Shown in pieces: positions 14,332-22,754 of a DNA stretch of 51,568 bases. This DNA is from Embleya sp040605455. Its GTDB lineage: Bacteria > Actinomycetota > Actinomycetes > Streptomycetales > Streptomycetaceae. Each line of letters opens with the position of its first letter. Positions within the stretch are counted from its first letter, which is position 1. The notes under the pieces are model-generated. The model ran no database searches and was not told the DNA's origin. It saw nothing but the letters and a program-made list of their open reading frames with translations. The DNA is taken from the NCBI RefSeq assembly GCF_040605455.1, contig NZ_JBEXCV010000055.1, positions 1 to 51,568 on the forward strand, given 5' to 3'. A program made the position numbers and the translations under genes.

Positions 14332-15062
14332 CGGGACACCGCCTCCAACGCCTCTTCGAGGGTGAACGCCTGGGCGTACAGCGCCTTGCCGACGATCGAG
14401 CCTTCCACACCCAGCGGCACCAGTTCGGCGATGGCGCGCAGATCCGCCAGCGAGGAGACCCCGCCCGAGGCCACCACCGGGCGATCCGTGGCCGCGCACA
14501 CGTCCCGGAGCAGTTGCAGGTTCGGGCCGGTCAGGGTGCCGTCCTTGTTCACGTCGGTGACCACGTAGCGCGCGCAGCCGTCCGCGTCCAGGCGGGCCAG
14601 CGTCTCGAACAGCTCGCCGCCCTCGCGGGTCCAGCCGCGCCCGGCCAGCGTGGTGCCGCGCACGTCCAGGCCGACCGCGATCCGGTCCCCGTGCCGGGCG
14701 ATCGCCGAACGCACCCAGTCCGGCGTCTCCAGCGCGGCGGTGCCCAGGTTGACCCGCCGGCAGCCGGTGGACAGCGCCGCCTCCAGCGACGCGTCGTCGC
14801 GGATGCCGCCGGACAGCTCGACCTTGACGTCGAGCCGGCCGACCACGTCGGCGAGCAGCTCGCGGTTGCTGCCCTTGCCGAACGCGGCGTCCAGGTCGAC
14901 CAGGTGGATCCACTCGGCGCCGGCGCTCTGCCAGGCCAGTGCGGCGGCCAGCGGGTCGCCGTAGGAGGTCTCCGACCCGGCCTCGCCCTTGACCAGGCGG
15001 ACGGCCTGGCCGTCGGCGACGTCGACGGCGGGCAGCAGTTCGAGGCGGTGGGTCTGCGTCAT
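14328..15062 (-). CDS. priA: Phosphoribosyl isomerase A (HisA/TrpF, PriA)
   Basis: 244 residues, (beta/alpha)8 barrel. It isomerises ProFAR to PRFAR in histidine synthesis. In actinomycetes lacking a separate trpF the same enzyme, PriA, also isomerises phosphoribosyl-anthranilate. The acid/base aspartates appear in LPAVDVADGQAVRLVKGE (Asp about 13) and VVTDVNKDGTL (about 175). The SGGIRDD segment matches PriA sequences as I remember them. The trp activity is inferred; no trpF is seen in this window, but the rest of the trp genes lie outside it. ATG start; the stop overlaps the RidA-like gene by 4 bp. hisH lies 97 bp upstream. Confidence 0.93.
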   Translation of the reverse strand: MTQTHRLELLPAVDVADGQAVRLVKGEAGSETSYGDPLAAALAWQSAGAEWIHLVDLDAAFGKGSNRELLADVVGRLDVKVELSGGIRDDASLEAALSTGCRRVNLGTAALETPDWVRSAIARHGDRIAVGLDVRGTTLAGRGWTREGGELFETLARLDADGCARYVVTDVNKDGTLTGPNLQLLRDVCAATDRPVVASGGVSSLADLRAIAELVPLGVEGSIVGKALYAQAFTLEEALEAVSR

Positions 15063-15159
15063 GACGGTTGCGATCCTCAAAAGTTCGTGGCGGACGGTGT
15101 GTTCACGGGCGCGACGGAACGCGGCGGGGTGGACCGGGGGCAAGACCGCCCGGGCGCGG

Positions 15160-15798
15160 CTACAGGGTCGCGAGCCAGTTGCGCAGCAGCTGCGCACCGG
15201 CCTCGCCGGACTTCTCCGGGTGGAACTGGGTGGCGCTGAGCGCGCCGTTCTCGACGGCGGCCACGAACGGCGTGCCGTGTGTACTCCAGGTGACGTCCGG
15301 CGGGATGTGCGGGCCGTCCTGGACCACCGGCATCTCCCACGTGCGCACCGCGTAGGAGTGCACGAAGTAGTACCGCGTATCGGCGTCGGCGCCCTGGAAC
15401 AGCACGCTGCCCGCAGGTGCCTCGACGGTGTTCCAGCCCATGTGCGGCACCACCGGCGCGGCGAGCCGCTCGACCGTGCCGGGCCACTGGGCGCAGCCCT
15501 CGGTGGCCACACCGTGCTCGACGCCGCGCGCGAACAGGATCTGCATCCCGACGCAGATGCCCAGTACCGGCCGGCCGCCGGCGAGCCGCTTGTCCACGAT
15601 GGTGTCGCCGCGGACCGCCTTGAGGCCCTCCATGCACGCGGCGAACGCGCCGACGCCGGGCACCAGGAGTCCGTCGGCGTTCAGTGCGGCCTTGTGGTCG
15701 GCGCTGATCTCGACGTCGGCGCCGGCGTGCACGAGCGCCCGCTCGGCCGAGCGCACGTTCCCGAAGCCGTAGTCCAGGACGATGACCTTCTTGGGCAC
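15160..15798 (-). CDS. hisH: Imidazole glycerol phosphate synthase, glutaminase subunit
   Basis: 212 residues, a class I glutamine amidotransferase. It supplies ammonia to HisF. The nucleophile cysteine is in GICVGMQILF, and the catalytic His-Glu pair is in QFHPEKSGEAG. The N-terminal VIVLDYGFGNVRS segment and PGVGAFAACM loop are standard for HisH. ATG start, 4 bp after the stop of the small membrane protein gene. Length is typical. Confidence 0.97.
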   Translation of the reverse strand: MPKKVIVLDYGFGNVRSAERALVHAGADVEISADHKAALNADGLLVPGVGAFAACMEGLKAVRGDTIVDKRLAGGRPVLGICVGMQILFARGVEHGVATEGCAQWPGTVERLAAPVVPHMGWNTVEAPAGSVLFQGADADTRYYFVHSYAVRTWEMPVVQDGPHIPPDVTWSTHGTPFVAAVENGALSATQFHPEKSGEAGAQLLRNWLATL

Positions 15799-15802
15799 GT
15801 GC

Positions 15803-15958
15803 CTATCCGATCTTCAGGACGCCGGCCGCGATCGAGAAGAACGCGCCGACGGCGAGCAGGGCGATGACACTCTTGGGCAGTCCCTGCTTGACGAACGAGA
15901 TGCACCCGCCGACCAGGAACAGGCCGAACACGATCAAAACCATCGCCCCGGTGCTCAC
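15803..15958 (-). CDS. 51-residue membrane protein between hisB and hisH
   Basis: A small two-helix membrane protein: helix one is MVLIVFGLFLVGGCISFV, then a short KQGLPKS loop, and helix two IALLAVGAFFSIAAGVL. The GTG start at 15958 overlaps the hisB stop codon in a GTGA, and the stop lies 4 bp before the hisH ATG, so it is locked into the his transcript and translation chain. An upstream in-frame start would overlap hisB extensively and is unlikely. I recall a similar small open frame at this place in Streptomyces his operons. Function unknown; nothing in the sequence suggests catalysis. Confidence 0.8.
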   Translation of the reverse strand: MSTGAMVLIVFGLFLVGGCISFVKQGLPKSVIALLAVGAFFSIAAGVLKIG

Positions 15959-16551
15959 AGCGCGCCCTTCGTGGAGGGGATCACGCCGGCCCGGCGCGGG
16001 TCGAGCACACACGCGTCGGACAGCGCCCGGGCCAGCGCCTTGAACTGGGCCTCGACGATGTGGTGCGCGTTGCGCCCGTAGGGCACGTGTACGTGCAGGC
16101 AGATCTGCGCCTGGGCGACGAACGACTCCAGGATGTGCCGGGTCAGCGTGGTGTCGTAGTCCGGACCGATCATCGGCGCGATACCGGCCGGCTCCGAATG
16201 CACCAGGTACGGCCGGCCGGACAGGTCCACGGTGACCTGCGCGAGCGCCTCGTCCAGCGGCACGGACGCGTCGGCGAACCGGCGGATGCCCTTCTTGTCG
16301 CCGAGCGCCTGCCGGAACGCGGCGCCGAGCGCGAGCGCGGTGTCCTCGATCGTGTGGTGCGCGTCGATGTGCAGGTCACCGCGGGTCTTGACGGTCAGGT
16401 CGAACAGGCCGTGCTTGCCGAGCTGGTCGAGCATGTGGTCGAAGAAGCCGACGCCGGTCGCGACGTCGACCTTCCCCGAGCCGTCGAGGTCGATCTCGAC
16501 CTCGACGGACGTTTCCTTCGTGGCGCGTTCGACGCGACCGGTTCTTGCCAT
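15955..16551 (-). CDS. hisB: Imidazoleglycerol-phosphate dehydratase
   Basis: 198 residues, monofunctional (no phosphatase domain). It dehydrates imidazole glycerol phosphate to imidazole acetol phosphate using a manganese site. The metal-binding motifs are visible: FFDHMLDQLGKHG, DLHIDAHHTIEDTALALG, and the second half repeat RHILESF and NAHHIVEAQFKALARAL. ATG start, 21 bp after the hisC stop. The stop overlaps the following small membrane protein gene. Confidence 0.97.
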   Translation of the reverse strand: MARTGRVERATKETSVEVEIDLDGSGKVDVATGVGFFDHMLDQLGKHGLFDLTVKTRGDLHIDAHHTIEDTALALGAAFRQALGDKKGIRRFADASVPLDEALAQVTVDLSGRPYLVHSEPAGIAPMIGPDYDTTLTRHILESFVAQAQICLHVHVPYGRNAHHIVEAQFKALARALSDACVLDPRRAGVIPSTKGAL

Positions 16552-16572
16552 GACGGTGATTTCGACTTTCTC

Positions 16573-17685
16573 TCAGTCCTTCGGACTCGCGCTCTTCAGG
16601 ACGTGACGCATCGCATCCAGGAAGGCCGTGTTCTCGGCGTCCGTGCCGGCGGTCACGCGCAGCATGCCCGGGACCCCGTTGTCGCGGACCAGGACCCCCT
16701 GTTCGAGGATCCCCGCCCAGACCGCGTGCGGGTCCTCGAACCGGCCGAACTGGACGAAGTTGGCGTCCGAGTCGGTCACCTCGCAGCCCAGCGCGCGCAG
16801 TTCGCCGACCAGCCGGTCGCGCTGCTCCTTGAGCTCGCGGACGTAGCCGAGCAGGGTGTCCTCGAACTCCAGACAGGCCAGCGCGGTGGCCTGGTTGACG
16901 GCCGAGAGGTGGTACGGCAGGCGCACCAACTGGACGGCGTCCACCACGCCCGCGTCCGCCGCCAGGTAGCCCAGCCGCAGCCCGGCCGCGCCGAACGCCT
17001 TGGACATCGTGCGGGTCACCACCAGGTGCGGCCGGCCGGCGAGCAGCGGCAGCAGCGAGTCGGAGTGCGCGAACTCGACGTACGCCTCGTCCACGATCAC
17101 CAGCGACGGTCGGGCGGCCTGCGCGGCGTCGTACACCTTCTCGACCACCTCGCGGGCCAGCGCGGTGCCGGTCGGGTTGTTCGGCGAGCACAGGAACACC
17201 ACGTTGGGCCGGTGCTCGGCGATCCGCGCCAGCGCCTCGTCGAGGTCGATCTCGTAGTCCCCGTCCCGCATGCCGGAGATCCACCCGGTGCCGGTACCGC
17301 GCGCGATCAGCGCGTGCATCGAGTAGGACGGGTCGAAGCCGAGCGCGGTGCGCCCGGGGCCGCCGAACGCCTGGAGCAGTTGCTGGAGCACCTCGTTGGA
17401 GCCGTTGGCCGCCCACACCCGGTCCGCGGTCAGCGGGTGGCCGCCGGTTCGGGACAGGTACGCGGCCAGCGCGGTGCGCAGCTCGACCGCGTCCCGATCC
17501 GGGTAGCGGTTCAGGTCACGGGCGGCGACGGCGACCCGCTCGGCGATCCGGGCCACCAGGGCGTCCGGGAGCGGATACGGGTTCTCGTTCGTGTTCAGCC
17601 GCACCGGGACGCGCAACTGCGGTGCGCCGTACGGCGACTGACCGCGCAGTTCGTCCCGGATCGGCAGGCTGTCCAGGTCGGTCAC
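16573..17685 (-). CDS. hisC: Histidinol-phosphate aminotransferase
   Basis: 370 residues, fold type I PLP enzyme. It transaminates imidazole acetol phosphate to histidinol phosphate. Key segments: VRLNTNENPYPLP near the N-terminus, NGSNEVLQQLL, FLCSPNNPTG, IVDEAYVEF (Asp and Tyr binding PLP), and the PLP lysine in RTMSKAFGAAGLRLGY. The GTG start at 17685 overlaps the hisD stop by 4 bp (GTGA) and has GGAGG about 5 bases upstream. Length is typical. Confidence 0.97.
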   Translation of the reverse strand: MTDLDSLPIRDELRGQSPYGAPQLRVPVRLNTNENPYPLPDALVARIAERVAVAARDLNRYPDRDAVELRTALAAYLSRTGGHPLTADRVWAANGSNEVLQQLLQAFGGPGRTALGFDPSYSMHALIARGTGTGWISGMRDGDYEIDLDEALARIAEHRPNVVFLCSPNNPTGTALAREVVEKVYDAAQAARPSLVIVDEAYVEFAHSDSLLPLLAGRPHLVVTRTMSKAFGAAGLRLGYLAADAGVVDAVQLVRLPYHLSAVNQATALACLEFEDTLLGYVRELKEQRDRLVGELRALGCEVTDSDANFVQFGRFEDPHAVWAGILEQGVLVRDNGVPGMLRVTAGTDAENTAFLDAMRHVLKSASPKD

Positions 17686-19037
17686 CGGCCCTCCTCCCAG
17701 GCCGCGAGACCGGCCAGCTCGCCCGTCGCGAACCGGGCCCGCACCGCCTCGCCGTGCGCGGGCAGGTCCTCCGCGTCGGCGAGCACGCTCACGTGCTCGG
17801 CGACGTCGGCCAGCGCCGCGCGCGAGTAGTCCACGACGTGGATGCCGCGCAGGAAGGACTGCACGGACAGACCCGAGGAGTGGCACGCGCAACCGCCGGT
17901 GGGCAGCACGTGGTTGGACCCGGCGCAGTAGTCGCCGAGCGAGACCGGCGCGAAGGCGCCGACGAAGATCGCGCCCGCGTTGCGCACGCGTGCGGCGACC
18001 CCGGCCGCATCCGCGGTCTGGATCTCCAGGTGCTCTGCGCCGTAGGCGTCCACCACCCGCAGGCCGTCGTCCACCGAGTCGACCAGCACGACGGCGGACT
18101 GCCGGCCGGCCAGCGCCTCGGTGACCCGCTCGCGGTGCCGGGTGGCGTCCACCCGGGTCTTGAGCTCCTCGACGACCGCATCGGCCAGCGGCTCGGAGTC
18201 GGTGACCAGGATCGACGCGGCCAGCGTGTCGTGCTCGGCCTGGCTGATCAGGTCGGCCGCGACGTGCCCGGCATCCGCGGTGTCGTCGGCGAGCACGGCG
18301 ATCTCGGTCGGGCCGGCCTCGGCGTCGATCCCGATCCGGCCCTTGAGCAGCCGCTTGGCGGCGGCGACATAGATGTTGCCGGGACCGGTGACCAGGCGCA
18401 CCGGCGCACACGAGCCCGCGCCGTACGCGAACATCGCCACCGCCTGGGCGCCGCCGACCGCGTACACCTCGTCCACCCCGAGCAGCGCGCACGCGGCCAG
18501 GATGGTCGGGTGCGGCAGCCCGCCGAAGTCGGCCTGCGGCGGCGAGGCGATCGCCATCGAGGCGACACCGGCCTCCTGCGCGGGGACCACGTTCATGATC
18601 ACCGACGACGGGTAGACGGCGTTGCCGCCCGGTACGTACAGCCCGACCCGCTCGACCGGGACCCATCGCTCGGTGACCGTGCCGCCGGGCACGACCTGCA
18701 CGGTGACGTCCTGCCGGCGCTGCTCGCGGTGCACCAGCCGGGCCCGGTGGATGGACTCCTCCAAGGCCGCGCGCACCTTGGGCGCGAGCGCCTCCAGCGC
18801 ACCGGCGATCGCCTCGGCGGGCACCCGGATGTCGGTCAGTCGTACACCGTCGAAGCGCTCGGTGATCTCGATCAGCGCCTCGACGCCGCGATGACGCACG
18901 TCCTCGCAGATGGGGCGCACCTTCTCCAGGGCCGCCTCGACGTCGAGTTCGGCTCGGGGCAACACATCGCGCAGTGCGGCGGGGCTGTCCAGGACAGCTC
19001 GCGAGGCGGGACCGCGCAGGTCGATACGGGAGATCAC
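17682..19037 (-). CDS. hisD: Histidinol dehydrogenase
   Basis: 451 residues. It carries out the two final NAD-dependent oxidations from histidinol to histidine. The domain signature is seen in GLYVPGGNAVYPSSVIMN, VTGPGNIYVAAAKR, the IDAEAGPTEI region, SQAEHDTLAASILVT, GSNHVLPTGG and SVQSFLRG. First gene of the his cluster. The GTG at 19037 follows GGGGCAG directly. A TACACT -10-like box lies seven bases upstream of the start, so the message may have a very short or no leader. Confidence 0.97.
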   Translation of the reverse strand: MISRIDLRGPASRAVLDSPAALRDVLPRAELDVEAALEKVRPICEDVRHRGVEALIEITERFDGVRLTDIRVPAEAIAGALEALAPKVRAALEESIHRARLVHREQRRQDVTVQVVPGGTVTERWVPVERVGLYVPGGNAVYPSSVIMNVVPAQEAGVASMAIASPPQADFGGLPHPTILAACALLGVDEVYAVGGAQAVAMFAYGAGSCAPVRLVTGPGNIYVAAAKRLLKGRIGIDAEAGPTEIAVLADDTADAGHVAADLISQAEHDTLAASILVTDSEPLADAVVEELKTRVDATRHRERVTEALAGRQSAVVLVDSVDDGLRVVDAYGAEHLEIQTADAAGVAARVRNAGAIFVGAFAPVSLGDYCAGSNHVLPTGGCACHSSGLSVQSFLRGIHVVDYSRAALADVAEHVSVLADAEDLPAHGEAVRARFATGELAGLAAWEEGR

Positions 19038-19145
19038 CTGCCCCAGTGTAGAGACGGCCCGGGCGAAGCCGTCCTTGTGTGTCGGACAGTGAGACACGCG
19101 ATCATGGGCGGGAAGCAGCAGCCTTCCAGTGTCGGGGGACCGCGG

Positions 19146-20636
19146 ATGAGCACACCGCCGGGGCATTTGAGCGCGACCGAGATACGCGTGTGGGAGGCGT
19201 ATCGACGGGGCGAACGACTGGATCTGAGAACGGGCCTGCCCGCGGACGACGATCCGCGGCTGGGCGCCGCGTGGGGGCCGGATCGCACGATCCGGGCGCA
19301 GGTACTCGCGCAGGTGCTGCTCCAGCCGCCGCAGGCCGAACCCGGGCACACCACCGCGCTGCGGATCACCGGGGCCCGGGTGGTGGGCCCGCTGGAGTTG
19401 GGCGGTGCCCGCCTGGACGCCTACTTCTCGATGATCGGCTGCCTCTTCGAGGACGCGATCGTGTTGAACCTGGCCTCCACCCGGACGATCAATTTGCGGG
19501 AGTGCGTGTTCACCGTGCTGCACGGCCGCAACATGCGGGTGGACGGCGACCTGGTGCTGCTGCGCTGCGAGGTGTCGGGCGGCTTGCGGATCCTGGACTC
19601 GCGGGTGGACAACGACCTGCGGATCGACGACTGCGTGCTGGGGCCGGGCGACTACGACCGGACCGTGTACGCGAACGGCCTCCAGGTCGGCGCGGACGCG
19701 AGCTTCAACCGCTCGGTGTTCACCGGCCAGGTGAGCCTGCACGGGGCGCGCTTCGGCGGGCCGGTGAGGTTCACCGGGGCCCGGGTCGAGCGGCCCGGTG
19801 AACTGGCCCTGGACCTGGGGCGGATATCCGTCGAGCACTCGCTGTTCCTGACCGGTGGCTTCGCGATCACCGGTTCGATCAGGCTCAATGACGCGCGCGT
19901 GGGCGGCGCGATCGTGCTGGCCGGCGGCGTCGCCTGTGCGAACCCGGACGAGCAGCTCTCCCTGTGGCGGGTGGTGGCCGGCGGATTCCATCTGGCGCTG
20001 ACCGCCCCGCCGCGAGGTCGGATCACGCTCAACGGCGCGTCGGTGGGCATCCTGACGGACACCCCCCACACCTGGCCCGCGGCCGGTGACCTGGACATCG
20101 CCGAGCTGACCTACACCACGCGGCGGGCGGCGGCCCCCGCCGAAGTTGCCGACCGGATCGACTGGGTCGAACGCGGCACCGCCGAGTACGCGCCCCAGCC
20201 CTACGACCAACTCGCGAGCGTGTACCGGGCGGCCGGTGAGGACGAGCACGCGCGCACCGTGCTGCTGGCCAAGCAGCGGCGCCGACGCGCCGGGCTGGGC
20301 CCGGCAGGTCGACTGTGGGGCCACGTGCAGGACGTGGCGATCGGCTACGGCTACCGCCCGGGACGGGCCTTCGGGTGGCTGATCGCACTGATCGCGGTCG
20401 GCACGGCGGTGTTCGCCGCGGACCCGCCCGCACCGCTGAAGGCCGGCGAGGCGCCGCATTGGAATCCGTTCTGGTACACCCTCGACCTGTTGCTACCGGT
20501 GGTGACGCTCGGTCAGGACAGTGCGTGGAAGCCGACCGGGGTGGGCCAGTGGCTCGCCTACACGCTGATCCTGCTCGGCTGGGTGCTCGCCGGCGCCGCC
20601 GCCGCGGGTGCCGGTCGGGTGCTCAATCGTGCTTGA
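19146..20636 (+). CDS. Beta-helix membrane protein with channel-like C-terminus
   Basis: 496 residues. After a charged helical start (TEIRVWEAYRRGE), residues about 60-330 form degenerate pentapeptide-like coils (LELGGARLD, LRECVF, VSLHGARFG, IRLNDARVG, ITLNGASVG) that should build a right-handed beta-helix. The C-terminal 110 residues hold two membrane helices (AFGWLIALIAVGTAVFA and WLAYTLILLGWVLAGAAAAG) separated by FWYTLDLLLPVVTLGQD, which lies where a pore helix and filter sit in potassium channels. Streptomyces homologues are, as I recall, annotated 'membrane-associated oxidoreductase', but no redox motif is visible. ATG 19146 is chosen; an in-frame ATG 14 codons upstream is possible. 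Function unknown. Confidence 0.75.
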   Translation: MSTPPGHLSATEIRVWEAYRRGERLDLRTGLPADDDPRLGAAWGPDRTIRAQVLAQVLLQPPQAEPGHTTALRITGARVVGPLELGGARLDAYFSMIGCLFEDAIVLNLASTRTINLRECVFTVLHGRNMRVDGDLVLLRCEVSGGLRILDSRVDNDLRIDDCVLGPGDYDRTVYANGLQVGADASFNRSVFTGQVSLHGARFGGPVRFTGARVERPGELALDLGRISVEHSLFLTGGFAITGSIRLNDARVGGAIVLAGGVACANPDEQLSLWRVVAGGFHLALTAPPRGRITLNGASVGILTDTPHTWPAAGDLDIAELTYTTRRAAAPAEVADRIDWVERGTAEYAPQPYDQLASVYRAAGEDEHARTVLLAKQRRRRAGLGPAGRLWGHVQDVAIGYGYRPGRAFGWLIALIAVGTAVFAADPPAPLKAGEAPHWNPFWYTLDLLLPVVTLGQDSAWKPTGVGQWLAYTLILLGWVLAGAAAAGAGRVLNRA

Positions 20637-20684
20637 GGTCAATGGTCGACGCGGTCCGGCGGTCAGGCCCTACTCTTGGTCACC

Positions 20685-21362
20685 GTGACCGACCGGCTTC
20701 CGCTCTTCCCACTCAACTCGGTGCTCTACCCGGGTCTGGTGCTGCCCCTGCACATCTTCGAGGAGCGGTACCGCGCGCTGGTCCGGGACCTGGAGGTGCT
20801 GCCCCAAGCGGAGCAGCGGTTCGGCGTGGTCGCGCTGCGCACCGGGCGCGAGGTCGGCGACATCCAGGGCGATCCGCTGGAGATCCTGCATCCGGTGGGC
20901 TGTACCGCCGAGATCGCCACGATCAAGACGCACGAGGACGGCCGCTACGACCTGGTGGCCACCGGGGCGACCCGGTTCCGGCTGGTGTCCGTGGACGACT
21001 CGGGTCCCTACCTGTACGCCGAGGTGGAATACCTGGAGGACCCGGTCGGCGAGCGGGCCGACGTGCTCGGCCTGGCCGCGACCCGGGCGTTCGCCGAGTA
21101 TCAGCGCCGGTTGCTCTCGGCTCAGCAGCGCACCCCGATGAGCCTGCCCGAGCTGCCCGACGACCCGGTGGTGCTGTCCTACCTGGTGGCCGCCGCGGTG
21201 GTGCTCGACCCGCACGACAAGCAGCGACTCCTGGAAGCCGAGGACGCGACCGTGCGGCTGACCGCGGAGGTCGAGTTGCTGCGTCGGGAGGCGGCGCTGC
21301 TGGACCATCTGCCGTCGCTGCCCGCCGTCGAGTTGCTGCGGCAGAGCATCGAACCCAACTGA
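20685..21362 (+). CDS. LON-substrate-binding domain protein
   Basis: 225 residues that match the N-terminal substrate-binding domain of Lon protease (PF02190) alone: RLPLFPLNSVLYPGLVLPLHIFEERYRALVRD at the start, then the VGCTAEIATIKTHEDGRYDL strand region and a helical C-terminal half. There is no AAA ATPase or protease domain, so it is not a protease itself. GTG at 20685 is preferred; a TTG three codons upstream is also possible. It lies 48 bp after the beta-helix protein and 23 bp before the YbaK gene on the same strand. Role unknown; such proteins are common stand-alone genes in actinomycetes. Confidence 0.88.
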   Translation: MTDRLPLFPLNSVLYPGLVLPLHIFEERYRALVRDLEVLPQAEQRFGVVALRTGREVGDIQGDPLEILHPVGCTAEIATIKTHEDGRYDLVATGATRFRLVSVDDSGPYLYAEVEYLEDPVGERADVLGLAATRAFAEYQRRLLSAQQRTPMSLPELPDDPVVLSYLVAAAVVLDPHDKQRLLEAEDATVRLTAEVELLRREAALLDHLPSLPAVELLRQSIEPN

Positions 21363-21385
21363 CCAGCGATCGAGGGGCCGCCGAG

Positions 21386-21883
21386 ATGGCGAAGAGCAAG
21401 GCCAAGGGTGGACAGGGCACCCCGGCGACGGTCGCGCTGACCCGCGAAGGGATCGCGTTCACCGTGCACGCGTACGCACACGATCCGGACGCGGCGTCCT
21501 ACGGCGAGGAGGCCGTCGCGGTGCTCGGCGTCCCGGCCGAGCGGGTGTTCAAGACGCTGCTGGCGGACGTGGACGGCGCGCTGACGGTCGCGGTGGTCCC
21601 GGTGGCGGGCAGGCTCGACCTGAAGGCACTCGCGGCGGCGGTCGGCGGCAAGCGCGCGGCGATGGCGGACCCCGCGGCGGCCGAGCGAGCCACCGGCTAC
21701 GTGCTGGGCGGGATCAGCCCCCTGGGCCAAAAGCGCCGGCACCCCACGGTGGTGGACGAAAGCGCCCTCGCCCACCCGACGGTGTACGTCTCGGCCGGCC
21801 GCCGCGGCCTCGAAATCGAACTCGCCCCGGCGGACCTGATCCACCAGACCCGGGCACTCACGGCGCCGGTGGGCCGCACCTGA
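21386..21883 (+). CDS. ybaK: Cys-tRNA(Pro)/Cys-tRNA(Cys) deacylase, YbaK/EbsC family
   Basis: 165 residues of the YbaK/ProX editing fold. The family hydrolyses Cys mis-attached to tRNA-Pro. Features include ERVFKTLLADVDGALTVAVVPV, the conserved RLDLKALAAAVGGKRAAMAD segment with the key lysine region, and GYVLGGISPLGQKRRHPTVVDE near the C-terminus. ATG at 21386 with GAGGGG about 9 bases upstream. Length is typical. Followed by degenerate intergenic repeats and then a convergent gene. Confidence 0.93.
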   Translation: MAKSKAKGGQGTPATVALTREGIAFTVHAYAHDPDAASYGEEAVAVLGVPAERVFKTLLADVDGALTVAVVPVAGRLDLKALAAAVGGKRAAMADPAAAERATGYVLGGISPLGQKRRHPTVVDESALAHPTVYVSAGRRGLEIELAPADLIHQTRALTAPVGRT

Positions 21884-21930
21884 CCGGTGGCCTCGAACGC
21901 CGCTCACCCCACACGGCACTCGACCACACC

Positions 21931-22043
21931 CAGCCGGGCCGACGCTTCGAGGCCGAGCCCGATCGACGCCCCGGGTCAGCCGAACCTCCGTCGGCCCGGC
22001 CGGCATCGAGGCCACCGGCCCGGCCCGCGCTTGAGGCCGACCC
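21931..22043. repeat. Degenerate copies of the 26-bp repeat family
   Basis: Three diverged copies of the 26-bp unit seen at 12-141: CAGCCGGGCCGACGCTTCGA (from 21931), TCGGCCCGGCCGGCATCGAG (from 21991) and GGCCCGGCCCGCGCTTGAGG (from 22018), each followed by GGCC or GCC. They lie between the convergent ybaK (stop 21883) and DUF2567 (stop 22065) genes, the only long intergenic stretch there. Same orientation as the array at the window start. Confidence 0.75.
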
Positions 22044-22064
22044 GCCCGCCGAACCGAGTACGAC

Positions 22065-22754
22065 TCAACCCTCGTCCGGCTCCCGCTTCGTCAGGTCGAC
22101 TCGCGGTGAGGCCGGCTGCGCCCACGGGAACTCCTGCCCCGGCTGCCACCCATAGGGCCCCGGCGACGTCGGCTCCCGGTCCGCCGGGGCGAATCCCGCG
22201 GACAGGCCGAGGAAGATCACCATCGACGCGATCGGCCACAGCAACAGCACGCCCTTGGCCTTGAGTTCGAGCGGCTGGTCGAACCGCTTGCCCAGGCCGA
22301 TCCGGCGAACCTGCTCCACGATCCCGTCCGGGCCCAACCGCACGCCGATCTTGAACGCCAGGTACGACCCGGCCAGTCCGCCGACGGTGAGCGCGAGCGC
22401 GGTCGCCACACCCTGGCGGCGAAAGCGCCAGAACGCCGGAGGCGCCAACACGATGCCCGCGGCCACACCGCAGACCGCGAACCAACCGTCCAGCGCGATC
22501 GAGGTCTCCGTCTCGGGCGAGGTCTGGAAGACCCCTTCCTTGGTCGCGAGCAGCGGTACGCGCGGCGTCACCTGCTCCCAGATCACACCCACGATCGCGC
22601 CGACGACCAGGCACGCCGCGACCACGACGGCAAAGGCCACCACGTCGGTGCGGTAGCGCTGCCACAGCGTGGGAGGCGCGTCGGGCCCGGGCGCGAAGCC
22701 CACGTGCGCGCCCTCGGGCGACGGGTAGGGGTCGATATCCCCGGCAGACGTCAT
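22065..22754 (-). CDS. DUF2567 membrane protein
   Basis: 229 residues. A Pro-rich cytoplasmic tail (about 1-35) is followed by four hydrophobic helices: VVAFAVVVAACLVVGAIVGV, WFAVCGVAAGIVLAPPAF, ATALALTVGGLAGSYLAF and VLLLWPIASMVIFLGLSAG. The external PRVPLLATKEGVF segment after helix one and LKAKGVLLLWP before helix four match the DUF2567 family of Streptomyces as I remember it. The C-terminal tail is polar. Function unknown. ATG start at 22754. Confidence 0.72.
   Translation of the reverse strand: MTSAGDIDPYPSPEGAHVGFAPGPDAPPTLWQRYRTDVVAFAVVVAACLVVGAIVGVIWEQVTPRVPLLATKEGVFQTSPETETSIALDGWFAVCGVAAGIVLAPPAFWRFRRQGVATALALTVGGLAGSYLAFKIGVRLGPDGIVEQVRRIGLGKRFDQPLELKAKGVLLLWPIASMVIFLGLSAGFAPADREPTSPGPYGWQPGQEFPWAQPASPRVDLTKREPDEG

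Noticed and set aside
17622..19145. Long plus-strand frame upstream of the beta-helix protein
   Set aside because: It is antisense to hisC and hisD; the low-complexity Arg/Gly/Val/His composition is typical of a shadow frame. The real gene starts at the ATG at 19146.
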